Shown piece after piece: positions 1-6,383 of a stretch of 15,941 nucleotides of DNA (position 1 is its first letter; each line of letters starts with the position of its first letter). The translations under genes and the position numbers were made by a program. Origin of the DNA: Candidatus Zixiibacteriota bacterium (GTDB lineage: Bacteria; Zixibacteria; MSB-5A5; RBG-16-43-9); assembly GCA_029858245.1 (NCBI GenBank), contig JAOUFL010000022.1, positions 1 through 15,941 on the forward strand, read 5' to 3'. The notes beneath the pieces were generated by a model that was not told where the DNA came from, did not search any database, and was given only the letters and a program-made list of their open reading frames with translations.

Positions 1-957
1 AGCAATACCATTTATCTGTATGACCAGTGGGGTAACCTGATAAGCGAGATGGATACTCTGGGTAATTTCGAATGTGATTACGTCTGGGCGAATGGCAAGC
101 TGATCGCCAGGATCACCAAAAAATATGAGCCTGGAGGGATGGAGTTAGGAGGACTACCGCCTCACATACCTCCCGATTCGGATGAAGTGTACTATTATCA
201 TTTAGACCATCTGGGCACGCCTCTGGTATTGACGAGTGCGGCGAAGAGCAGGCAGTGGTCTGCGGAATACCTTCCCTTTGGCAAGGTATACAGCCAGTTC
301 GTGCAGGCAGCGAGCAACGAGATAAAATTCCCCGGGCAGTATCACGACGAGGAGACGGATTTGTATTACAACTGGCACAGGTATTACGAGCCGAGTTTGG
401 GGAGATATTATCAGGCGGATCCAGTGAGTTCCCAAGATTTCAAGAGAAATATCCTGTTTAAAAATCTTAGATTGGTCTCATGGGGAAAGGATAAATATCT
501 ATATGTTTTCGAAAATAGAGCTCTTTCCAGGTATTCACTATGGGTTACAGGGGGTCCGAATTCTTATTCCTATGTTGACAATAATCCTTTTACACGTATT
601 GATCCCTTAGGACTTTGGTATATTGACATAAATGGTTCCATTGGATGGGTAGGTGGTATTACTGGAGGGGTTATTATTGGCTCAAAAGGAATATATCCCT
701 ATGTTGGTTTTGGAGTCATGACACCCGCGGGGATTGCTGTTACATATTCTCCTGATGATCCAATACCAGGATGGACAATGGGATATCAGATAGGCTACTG
801 GGCAGGATTTCAAGTTGGTTGGAGCTTTGATGAGAAAGCAAGCAGCTTTAGAGAATTTGGAGTAGTAACACCCGGCGCGTCTATAACAATATACCATATC
901 TGGGAACCATGGTTATGGCCATGGATAGAAAAAGAGGAAGATAAATGCAAAAAATAA
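1..957 (+). CDS. Rhs/YD-repeat protein C-terminus, tip type A (5' end outside window)
   Basis: The frame is open to the left edge (it reads SNTIYLYDQWGNLISE before the first ATG at 49), so this is the 3' end of a longer rhs gene and the ATG is internal. It shows the end of the Rhs core: a YDQWGNLI repeat, the YYYHLDHLGTP segment, QYHDEETDLYYNWHRYY, LGRYYQADP and the terminal NNP...DPLGL motif (codons from 601), where Rhs proteins are known to self-cleave and free their tip. A 55-residue insert starting VSSQDFKRN separates ADP from the usual YVDNNP. The tip, from 616, is about 113 residues, rich in Gly, Trp and Tyr, with repeated Y-P-Y-V-G and P-G-W patterns. I do not recognise a catalytic motif; a membrane-active toxin is possible. 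A small membrane protein gene follows after 23 bp. The core is visibly more GC-rich than the tip. Confidence 0.9.
   Translation, partial: SNTIYLYDQWGNLISEMDTLGNFECDYVWANGKLIARITKKYEPGGMELGGLPPHIPPDSDEVYYYHLDHLGTPLVLTSAAKSRQWSAEYLPFGKVYSQFVQAASNEIKFPGQYHDEETDLYYNWHRYYEPSLGRYYQADPVSSQDFKRNILFKNLRLVSWGKDKYLYVFENRALSRYSLWVTGGPNSYSYVDNNPFTRIDPLGLWYIDINGSIGWVGGITGGVIIGSKGIYPYVGFGVMTPAGIAVTYSPDDPIPGWTMGYQIGYWAGFQVGWSFDEKASSFREFGVVTPGASITIYHIWEPWLWPWIEKEEDKCKK
364..426 (+). repeat. 63-bp Rhs core repeat, copy 1
   Basis: Encodes YYNWHRYYEPSLGRYYQADPV inside the first rhs end. It differs from copy 5 at about 6 of 63 positions, three of them in the last 6 bases. Confidence 0.85.
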
Positions 958-980
958 TATAAAGAGGGAGTAAAAATAAA

Positions 981-1184
981 GTGGAGATAATATCCAATCT
1001 AATTATTGTGGTACTGGGTGTATGGTTTGTAATATCTTATAAGAAACTTGCAACTAAAACAGTCAACTTTTATTCCAAATTTCCTGTTGTTCGTGTTAGT
1101 GAAAAGGTATGTCGAATTGCATTCCTTGGAGGTGGTATTATTGGTATCATATTTGGTCTACTATCAATTTTCAAGTTTATATAA
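981..1184 (+). CDS. Small two-helix membrane protein, putative immunity partner of tip A
   Basis: This is a 67-residue protein starting at GTG, with an AGGGAG-like ribosome site about 10 nt upstream. It has two hydrophobic helices: residues about 4-20 (NLIIVVLGVWFVISY) and 44-67 (ending GLLSIFKFI), joined by a basic loop. It is clearly homologous to the product of 4450-4674: both share VVxLG, SK, EK, FRI/CRI and LLSIFK. Both follow a type A Rhs tip directly. That position and pairing fit an inner-membrane immunity protein, by analogy with pore-forming colicin immunity proteins. The function is inferred; no known family was recognised. Confidence 0.65.
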   Translation: MEIISNLIIVVLGVWFVISYKKLATKTVNFYSKFPVVRVSEKVCRIAFLGGGIIGIIFGLLSIFKFI

Positions 1185-1242
1185 GCGGAAAAATTCGCAT
1201 CAGTAGAAAGAAAATTTCGTCATCAAGGAAAATTTTATGATC

Positions 1243-1885
1243 ATTTATTTTATCTTTGTGAATATTTATATCGAACTATCCGTCTCAGTTTCAATTGCTA
1301 TAAGGTCCTCCAGTCAATATCACGATCAAAATACCGCTTTATTACAACTGGCACAGGTATTACAATCCAAGCCTGGGCAGGTATTATCAGGCGGATCCGA
1401 TAGGACAAAGAGGTGGAATAAACTTGTATTGTTATGTGGAGAATAATCCAATTAGCTTGACAGATCCATTTGGGCTACAATGCGAGGAAAAAGATAAGTG
1501 CGCTGATATAAATTGGTGGGAGAAACTTGAACAAGGTTATTATTATGGCACAGGTTTTGGTGAGGAAGCTCTCCAGTATTATGCAGATTTATGGATTAAT
1601 CCAGATGTACCTTGGTATGGCAAGGTGGGCGCTTTCGCCGGAGGATTCTTCTCCGCACTGTGGACATCTGAAACATGGCAGAAAACTGCGTGGATGTTGG
1701 TTACAATGGGCTGTTCGGTAGTGAAAGTGGGTGGCCCAGGTATGGAGCCCACCCATATAGGTTTTGATCTTCCAGGAGGCTACAATATTATTCATTATGG
1801 TAAACATTTAAAATATGGAAAACATATCGGAATTTTGTTTAAAAGATCTTATATTGCAAAATGGCATTGGTGGCCGGTGAAATAA
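1243..1885 (+). pseudogene. Decayed, frameshifted Rhs fragment with tip type B
   Basis: A 5'-truncated Rhs end. From about 1243 to 1335, frame 1 reads a degenerate core (IYIELSVSVS, then SSSQYHDQ) that aligns codon for codon with LYSELADSAS...PGQYHDE of the unit near 2780. About 2 bases are then missing near 1335, and the core continues in frame 2 as LYYNWHRYYNPSLGRYYQADP, YCYVENNP and DPFGL (1463-1477). The frame-2 stretch is open from 1304 to the TAA at 1885 but has no ATG; TTG at 1424 is the first conventional start. The tip (from 1478, about 135 residues) has a Trp/Tyr-rich start, a hydrophobic Gly-rich middle, and a basic His-rich tail (GKHLKYGKHIG, KWHWW). I do not recognise the tip family. 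A gene with a strong ribosome site follows 21 bp later. Confidence 0.75.
1340..1402 (+). repeat. 63-bp Rhs core repeat, copy 2
   Basis: Differs from copy 3 at 6 of 63 positions, although the sequence just upstream (1255-1330) matches copy 3's flank at only about 63%. The frameshift lies just before this block. Confidence 0.85.
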
Positions 1886-1906
1886 AATGAAAATTTTGGA
1901 GGTAAT

Positions 1907-2419
1907 ATGGCTCTCAGTTTTAAGAACAATATGTTTTTCTGCTGGAGTAAAAACAAAACAACAAAGTGTTTGATAGGCTTTACATCTATAGATGGAAAAC
2001 GTATTTTTGACGTTAGAGACAGATTATCCAAATGCCTTTATAATAATAAGAACCTCGTTATGCTGAAAATTGAAGGGGAACCGACAAAAAGAGATAGCAT
2101 ACTCAGATTAGTAGATAAAAAGGATGAAAAAATAGTGCATTCTCTTCTTAAAAAGAAGACCCCTGGCATTTTTGCTACAGTTTTTAAAACTAAAAACTAT
2201 AGAGATTGGCAGAAAGAACAGCACTCTATAATGCAATTAGTGAAAGTAAGCATAGAGACAAGTCATGATTTTTCTGGTTTAATAATAGATAGTAATATCC
2301 ATTCCCCTGAAGGTCTCTCAATAGAGATAAAGAAAGTTTTTTATGAATTGAGTCTGGAATTATACGAAAATGCAGAATTAGAGAAAGTAAATATATTTGA
2401 GAATAGAACTCTTGGTTAG
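1907..2419 (+). CDS. Unrecognised 170-residue soluble protein, putative immunity partner of tip B
   Basis: The ATG has a good ribosome site (GGAGG, 1898-1902, 4 nt spacing). The product is Lys/Glu-rich with no signal peptide or membrane helix, so probably cytosolic. The N-terminal part (residues about 10-65) looks like a beta-rich fold (CLIGFTSIDGKRIFDV); the C-terminal part is likely helical (IEIKKVFYELSLELYENAE). It lies 21 bp after the type B tip and ends at the junction with the next Rhs fragment: the final codons (LG, stop TAG) overlap the first bases of homology to Rhs core at 2416-2419. The gene or its last residues may therefore have been set by the recombination that built the array. 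Immunity function is inferred from position only. Confidence 0.65.
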   Translation: MALSFKNNMFFCWSKNKTTKCLIGFTSIDGKRIFDVRDRLSKCLYNNKNLVMLKIEGEPTKRDSILRLVDKKDEKIVHSLLKKKTPGIFATVFKTKNYRDWQKEQHSIMQLVKVSIETSHDFSGLIIDSNIHSPEGLSIEIKKVFYELSLELYENAELEKVNIFENRTLG

Positions 2420-2493
2420 ACGGGGAGAGCAAGAGGATAAGAACCGACTATGCCACTGACCATTTTATCTTCCTGTACGACCAGTGGGGCAAC

Positions 2494-3423
2494 TTGATCG
2501 GCGAGAGGGATATCGAGGGTAATCTCGTGTGTGATTATGTCTGGGCAAATGGCAAGCTAATAGCCAAGATCGTCCCCAAAGGCGGCGGCGGGGGAGCGGA
2601 GGCTGCAGGCGGAGAGGACGAAGGAATAGAATCGGAAGGCGGCGGACCGCCGCCCATACCTCCTGATTCGGATAAGGTCTATTACTACCATTTAGACCAT
2701 CTGGGCACGCCCCTGGTCTTGACTGGAACAAACCGGCAACTCCGCTGGGGAACAAATTACCTGCCTTTTGGCAAGCTTTACAGTGAGCTTGCAGACTCAG
2801 CTTCCAATGAGGTAAGATTCCCCGGGCAGTATCACGATGAGGAGACGGATTTGTATTACAACTGGCACAGGTATTACGAGCCGAATTTGGGCAGGTATTA
2901 TCAGGCGGATCCGATAGGCTTATTTGGTGGGATAAATCTTTATATTTATGTCGATAATAATCCCCAAAGATGGGTCGACCCTAAAGGCTTACAAATCTTC
3001 GGGCACGGTTCTTATGGTTATCCGATATTTGATTACAGATGTGCGCTCAGAGTACGAGAAGAATCAATTCAGAGGTCGAGCTTTTCTGGATTACAGACTT
3101 TTCGTAGAGATAATACACCATGGAATGCGTATTTACATTGCCTTTGGAATTGTGAAATGACTCAACAATGTGGTTGGTCAACAGCTCTTCTGGCTGGTAC
3201 AGGACATGAATTTTTGAGGGGTAGTAATACTTTCCCTTATTTCACAATCCCTTATTTTAGCGATATGTGGCCATCAAGAATAGATTTATTTAATAATGCG
3301 GAAGGAAGAGATTGTGCAAGGAAAATATATCTTGATGGTCAAAATTGCAAATACACAGATTGCGATAAATGTTGTCGTGATAAACTTAAATCACAAGATT
3401 TAATCTTTCTTTTGAAAAGATAA
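2494..3423 (+). CDS. 5'-truncated Rhs fragment with tip type C (DUF6973-like)
   Basis: The frame is open from 2407, and Rhs homology begins at about 2416 (LDGESKRIRTDYATDHFIF, YDQWGNLIG). There is no ATG; TTG at 2494 and TTG at 2851 are the only plausible starts, so this is a displaced end rather than a whole rhs gene. Residues from TTG 2494: YVWANGK at 15-21, a low-complexity Gly/Glu/Pro linker at 30-57, YYYHLDHLGTP at 63-73, QYHDEETDLYYNWHRYY at 112-128, and DPKGL at 162-166. The tip (167-309) has a pattern resembling DUF6973-type toxin tips: NAYLHCLWNC (211-220, H215/W218), GHE (237-239), DLFNNAEGR (264-272). Its enzymatic activity is unknown. Cysteines cluster at the tail (CKYTDCDKCC). 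A lipoprotein gene follows after 13 bp. Confidence 0.75.
   Translation: MIGERDIEGNLVCDYVWANGKLIAKIVPKGGGGGAEAAGGEDEGIESEGGGPPPIPPDSDKVYYYHLDHLGTPLVLTGTNRQLRWGTNYLPFGKLYSELADSASNEVRFPGQYHDEETDLYYNWHRYYEPNLGRYYQADPIGLFGGINLYIYVDNNPQRWVDPKGLQIFGHGSYGYPIFDYRCALRVREESIQRSSFSGLQTFRRDNTPWNAYLHCLWNCEMTQQCGWSTALLAGTGHEFLRGSNTFPYFTIPYFSDMWPSRIDLFNNAEGRDCARKIYLDGQNCKYTDCDKCCRDKLKSQDLIFLLKR
2854..2916 (+). repeat. 63-bp Rhs core repeat, copy 3
   Basis: Encodes YYNWHRYYEPNLGRYYQADPI in the type C unit. Confidence 0.85.
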
Positions 3424-3436
3424 AGAGGTATTAGAT

Positions 3437-3760
3437 ATGAAAAGAAAAACTATAGTTTGTCTCACCATTCTATATATTTCTTTGTTTCTCTTCAATTGCG
3501 CGAAAGGGAAATTCGATCTGCAAATTGATGGCAAGGAAGAAACAAGAGGTGCTGACGTTTATATTAACGGTAGTTATTCCGGAAAAATGAAACCATTAGG
3601 GGGTTATGGATCACATTATGGGATATGGTTACCACATGGCTCTCACGTAATTGAAATAAAAAAAGATGGTTACCAAACTTATAAAGAAGTAATAAACATC
3701 AAGGAGACTGAATCTGAGTATTACATGGATGTAAAGCTTGAGAAAGAAAAAGTTGAGTAA
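3437..3760 (+). CDS. PEGA-domain lipoprotein, putative immunity partner of tip C
   Basis: A 107-residue protein with an AGAGG ribosome site (3424-3428). Residues 1-21 are a lipoprotein signal ending in the lipobox LFNC (Cys21), so the mature protein would be anchored to a membrane and face the periplasm. The rest is a PEGA-type beta domain: DVYINGSYSGK near residues 40-50, then LPHGSHVIEIKKDGYQTYKE at about 69-88. It sits where an immunity gene is expected, directly after the type C tip. If that role is right, the toxin acts in the periplasm. PEGA lipoproteins are also common as general envelope proteins, so the role is inferred from position. The stop TAA at 3758 is followed immediately, in the same frame, by the next Rhs fragment. 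Confidence 0.7.
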   Translation: MKRKTIVCLTILYISLFLFNCAKGKFDLQIDGKEETRGADVYINGSYSGKMKPLGGYGSHYGIWLPHGSHVIEIKKDGYQTYKEVINIKETESEYYMDVKLEKEKVE

Positions 3761-3814
3761 AAGCAACGTTTTTTTCTAAGATTCCCCGGGCAGTATCACG
3801 ACGAGGAGACGGAT

Positions 3815-4444
3815 TTGTATTATAACTGGCACAGGTATTATAACCCAAACCTGGGCAGGTATTATCAGGCGGATCCGGTAAGCTCCCAAGATTTCAAGAG
3901 AAATATCCTGTTTAAAAATCTTAGATTGGTCTCATGGGGAAAGGATAAATATCTTTACGCATTCGACAATAGAGCCTTTTCAAGGTATTCACTATGGGTT
4001 ACAGGGGGTCCGAATTCTTATTCCTATGTGGACAATAATCCTTTTACACATACTGATCCTTTAGGTCTTCAGTATTTTGACATAAATGTTTCAGTTGCAT
4101 TATATGGCGTCTTAGGTTTAACTGGTGGAGTTGGCTTTGCTCCAGAAGGGTGGTATCCCTATGTTGGAGGTGCGATACTATTCCCCGCTGCTGGTTCTGC
4201 TGTGACTTTTTCTCCTATGGACCTAACTCCAGGATGGACTTTTGGAGTTCAAGCAGGAGTTGTTATTCCACCCATACCTTTTCCAGTAGGAGGTCAAATA
4301 GGAACAAGCATAGGTGAAGCACCAAGAGGGTTTTGGGAAGCAGGTGGAGTATCTCCAGGGATAACTATTTCTTTATATTATATCTGGGGACCATTTTTTG
4401 GACCACTGATAGAAAAAAATGAATATAAATACAAAAAGCAGTAA
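3815..4444 (+). CDS. 5'-truncated Rhs fragment with second tip type A
   Basis: Rhs homology starts at about 3778 (RFPGQYHDEETD); the frame is open from 3761, directly after the lipoprotein stop, with no ATG. TTG at 3815 has a GAGGAG motif 6 nt upstream (3803-3808) and is the most plausible start. The core contains LYYNWHRYYNPNLGRYYQADP, then the same VSSQDFKRN insert as the first unit (nearly identical DNA from about 3886 to 4040), and DPLGL (4055-4069). The tip from 4070 (about 124 residues) is homologous to the first type A tip (YPYVGG, VTFSPMDLTPGWTFG, PGITISLYYIW) but clearly diverged. It is Gly/Pro-rich and hydrophobic with no recognised catalytic motif. Its putative membrane partner starts 5 bp after the stop. 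Confidence 0.75.
   Translation: MYYNWHRYYNPNLGRYYQADPVSSQDFKRNILFKNLRLVSWGKDKYLYAFDNRAFSRYSLWVTGGPNSYSYVDNNPFTHTDPLGLQYFDINVSVALYGVLGLTGGVGFAPEGWYPYVGGAILFPAAGSAVTFSPMDLTPGWTFGVQAGVVIPPIPFPVGGQIGTSIGEAPRGFWEAGGVSPGITISLYYIWGPFFGPLIEKNEYKYKKQ
3818..3880 (+). repeat. 63-bp Rhs core repeat, copy 4
   Basis: Encodes YYNWHRYYNPNLGRYYQADPV in the second type A unit. Confidence 0.85.
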
Positions 4445-4449
4445 TAAAA

Positions 4450-4674
4450 ATGAATAAAGAAATATTGGTAACTTTGTTTAAAGTTATAGTAGTAATTCTT
4501 GGCTTATACATGGCAATATTTTATAAGCAAAACGCTGCTAATGCAGTTGAATGGCATTCTAAATATACTGGTCTTCGTACTGATGAGAAGACATTTAGGA
4601 TTATATTTTTATTGGGCGGTATTGTTTTTGTAATATTTAGTTTGCTCTCAATTTTTAAGATATTTAATTATTAG
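4450..4674 (+). CDS. Small two-helix membrane protein, putative immunity partner of second tip A
   Basis: A 74-residue homologue of the product of 981-1184. It has hydrophobic helices at about residues 8-25 (LFKVIVVILGLYMAIFY) and 48-72 (FRIIFLLGG...FSLLSIFKIF), separated by a polar loop with EWHSKY and DEK. The ATG lies 5 bp after the tip stop, so translation is probably coupled; no strong ribosome site is visible. Toxin-like tip and membrane partner have been kept as a pair in both copies and both members have diverged, as expected for specificity variants of one toxin-immunity type. The function is inferred. Confidence 0.65.
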   Translation: MNKEILVTLFKVIVVILGLYMAIFYKQNAANAVEWHSKYTGLRTDEKTFRIIFLLGGIVFVIFSLLSIFKIFNY

Positions 4675-4830
4675 AAGAAGTTGTAGAGCCATAAATCAAA
4701 GATACTACAATCACAAATATACTTGATGAACGTAAATGTTTTATTTTGTTGAGTTTTTACAGTAAATTTATTATAACTAAACCAGTATGTGCGAAAATCC
4801 TTTAAGTAGTTACATGAAAAAGGAGTGAAT

Positions 4831-4947
4831 CTTTACTACAACTGGCACAGGTATTACGAGCCGAGTTTGGGCAGGTATTATCAGGCGGATCCGATATTAT
4901 GAAATAGTAGCCCTCACATTGTCCCCAAGATGGGATTTTATTAAAGG
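4831..4947 (+). pseudogene. Rhs remnant (copy 5 of the core repeat) at the end of the array
   Basis: The 63-bp core block is preserved at 4834-4896, encoding YYNWHRYYEPSLGRYYQADPI, and then the frame stops at TGA (4900). A weaker match resumes at about 4922-4947: TCCCCAAGATGGG, then AAAGG at the spacing of the codons for NPQRWVDPKG in the type C unit. About 20 bases between the two are missing relative to that unit. No tip remains. An AAGGAG lies just upstream at 4819-4824, but no useful start follows it. This is the most degraded unit and probably the oldest, at the distal end of the array. Confidence 0.7.
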
Positions 4948-4952
4948 ATGAA

Positions 4953-4972
4953 TGCAAGAGCAAGCTCTTGCA
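4953..4972. repeat. Short perfect inverted repeat
   Basis: Arms TGCAAGAGC (4953-4961) and GCTCTTGCA (4964-4972) with a 2-nt spacer. No T-tract follows on either strand, so it is not an obvious terminator. It lies between the last Rhs remnant and the minus-strand terminator, at the edge of the array. Confidence 0.6.
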
Positions 4973-4989
4973 CTCCAGCTATTCCTCAT

Positions 4990-5029
4990 AAAAAAAGGAG
5001 GGCTTACCTTTTTAAGGAAGCCCTCCTTT
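4990..5029 (-). terminator. Intrinsic terminator of the PorV-like gene
   Basis: A perfect 12-bp stem pairs 4994-5005 (AAAGGAGGGCTT) with 5018-5029 (AAGCCCTCCTTT). An inner CCTT/AAGG stem (5007-5010, 5014-5017) closes the loop. On the minus strand the stem runs into seven T (A at 4990-4996 on the + strand). It starts 28 bp past the PorV-like stop codon. Confidence 0.9.
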
Positions 5030-5056
5030 ACTGCTGGGAGAATAGAGAGGAGAAAC

Positions 5057-6037
5057 TTAAAAAACTCTTATTGACCCAAACCTGTAAGATAAGGAGATCC
5101 GGTGAGAATCACCCAAGTTCTGGTTTGGCGAATAAGTATAATCTACCTCCCAATCCGAGAATCTAAAACCACCTCCTAAGGAAAAACCAGTCCCTGAAAG
5201 GTTCTGGGCTGATGTTTTATATTCATATCCCATACGTAAAAAAATCGATTCCTCATACCCGTATTCCAATCCCTGCTTTAAAACCATTTTATCGTCCCGG
5301 GGAAAGTTCAGGTCCCATGCCAGGCTGACCCTGTCCTGAAAAAGCTTATAACCAATCCCTATAGTCAGTTCGCTGGGAAGAGGTTCCTTTTCCCGGATGA
5401 ATTTCATTGAACTGCCCAGATTGGTATATGTCATACCCAGTGAAAACCTTCCGGGCTTATAGATAAATCCAAAATCCAGAGCCAGGCTTGCTGCTTTTTC
5501 CTCCTCCAGCTTCTCCTGGATCCACTTTAATCCTAAACCAAACGACACAGAAGAAGAGACTTTATGTGCATATGCCAGACCCAGAACCGCACCATAAGCC
5601 GAGAAACCAGAAGTAAGATTATCCGAATCATCATACCCTTGAAAATCACCCAGGTTTAGATAAGTAATGGAAAAACCAAGTGTGCTTTTTGCTTTAACGG
5701 GCAGTGAGTAGCCAAAATATTCGTATTTTACATCCTGATACCACTGGTTATGTACGAAAACAATCTCCTGCCGCTCAAGTTGAGAAAGGCCTGCTGTATT
5801 CCAGTAAATGGAAGTAGCATCATCTGCAACGCCTACAAAAGCTCCACCCATACCCGATGCTCTGGCTCCAACCCCGATTTTCAAAAAATTTGCACCAGTT
5901 GTACCCCTCTCTCCCACACTAAGAATCCCCCACGAGGATTGAACGGGGAAAATTAAAAACAGCAGGATAAAAACAAAAGATGAAAAGGATAAGATTGCTT
6001 CTCTTTTTATCCGGGTCTTGTTGAACTCTCCTCTCAA
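5057..6037 (-). CDS. PorV/PorQ family outer-membrane beta-barrel protein
   Basis: A 326-residue protein of the PorV/PorQ (UPF0164, FadL-like) family. It has a basic N-terminus and signal peptide (hydrophobic core about residues 15-36, FVFILLFLIFPV). The family signature follows: GANFLKIGVGARASGMGGAF (48-67), then GVADDATSIYWNTAGL (69-84), where SxYWNPAG-like motifs mark the plug/first-strand region. The rest is alternating hydrophobic strands ending in an aromatic residue (SYRFGSIRVF), usual for barrel insertion. PorV is part of the type IX secretion system, but many FCB-type genomes carry several general paralogues, and no other T9SS gene is present here, so the substrate is unknown. The start is TTG (6035-6037), supported by AAGGGGAG 6 nt upstream. 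A structured leader precedes it and a strong terminator follows. Confidence 0.85.
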   Translation of the reverse strand: MRGEFNKTRIKREAILSFSSFVFILLFLIFPVQSSWGILSVGERGTTGANFLKIGVGARASGMGGAFVGVADDATSIYWNTAGLSQLERQEIVFVHNQWYQDVKYEYFGYSLPVKAKSTLGFSITYLNLGDFQGYDDSDNLTSGFSAYGAVLGLAYAHKVSSSVSFGLGLKWIQEKLEEEKAASLALDFGFIYKPGRFSLGMTYTNLGSSMKFIREKEPLPSELTIGIGYKLFQDRVSLAWDLNFPRDDKMVLKQGLEYGYEESIFLRMGYEYKTSAQNLSGTGFSLGGGFRFSDWEVDYTYSPNQNLGDSHRISLSYRFGSIRVF

Positions 6038-6061
6038 ATTTTTCTCCCCTTAAAAAGAAAA

Positions 6062-6123
6062 CCGATTGAAGCCATAAGTCGAAAACCAAAAATAATATGG
6101 CAATTATTATGCCCTTCAATCGG
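6062..6123 (-). promoter_or_regulatory. Structured leader / possible attenuator upstream of the PorV-like gene
   Basis: On the minus strand a 10-bp perfect stem (CCGATTGAAG at 6123-6114, CTTCAATCGG at 6071-6062) is followed by TTTTCTTTTT and then directly by the AAGGGGAG ribosome site. Inside are two mutually exclusive pairings sharing 6099-6101: GGCA/TGCC (6113-6110 with 6102-6099) and GCCATA/TATGGC (6101-6096 with 6076-6071). A TTGACA at 6150-6145 could be a -35 box, but its best -10 (TAGACT, 6130-6125) has a short 14-nt spacer. I did not recognise a known riboswitch class. The rest of 6124-6383 is AT-rich, with no gene seen. Confidence 0.45.
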
Positions 6124-6383
6124 CAGTCTATTTTCAGACTTCCCTGTCAAGCGCAAGCCTTTAACAGATAAAAAGTTAAATTTTAACTAACCTTTTTAAA
6201 TTTCTCCCACCTCAAGTTTATTAACGTATCTTATTTAGAAAAGTTTGAACATTTTTCAACCTGTCTGTGAAAAAAATTCCCCAAGCATATATTTCTGAAA
6301 AAGTTATAGGCATTGTCCTTTTTTTATACAAAAACTAAAAAAAGTTCAAATGTAACAGCTAAAATCCCAATTTTTTATAATCA

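Noticed and set aside
1237..1446. + strand ORF of 69 codons with an ATG at 1237
   Set aside because: It is decayed Rhs core read past a frameshift: the first part aligns with Rhs core, the second is the out-of-frame core block.
2465..2755. Minus-strand ORF of 96 codons opposite the Rhs core
   Set aside because: Its Arg/Pro/Leu-rich product mirrors the GC-rich core and Gly/Pro linker on the other strand; the + strand has clear Rhs homology.
4814..4902. Expressed peptide from the unit 5 remnant
   Set aside because: ATG 4814 hits TGA after four codons, and a GTG in the core frame would overlap the AAGGAG site with no spacing.
1..4950. CRISPR array or insertion-sequence cluster as the cause of the repeats
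   Set aside because: The repeats are about 1-1.5 kb apart, coding and of unequal length; no short regular repeats, transposase or terminal inverted repeats were seen.
4948..5166. + strand ORF of 72 codons at the array end
   Set aside because: It runs through the 12-bp terminator stem and the 3' end of the PorV-like gene, and has no ribosome site or family resemblance.
5057..6037. Evidence for a type IX secretion system
   Set aside because: Only a PorV/PorQ-like paralogue is present; no porin-type Por/Gld component or C-terminal sorting domain is visible in the window.
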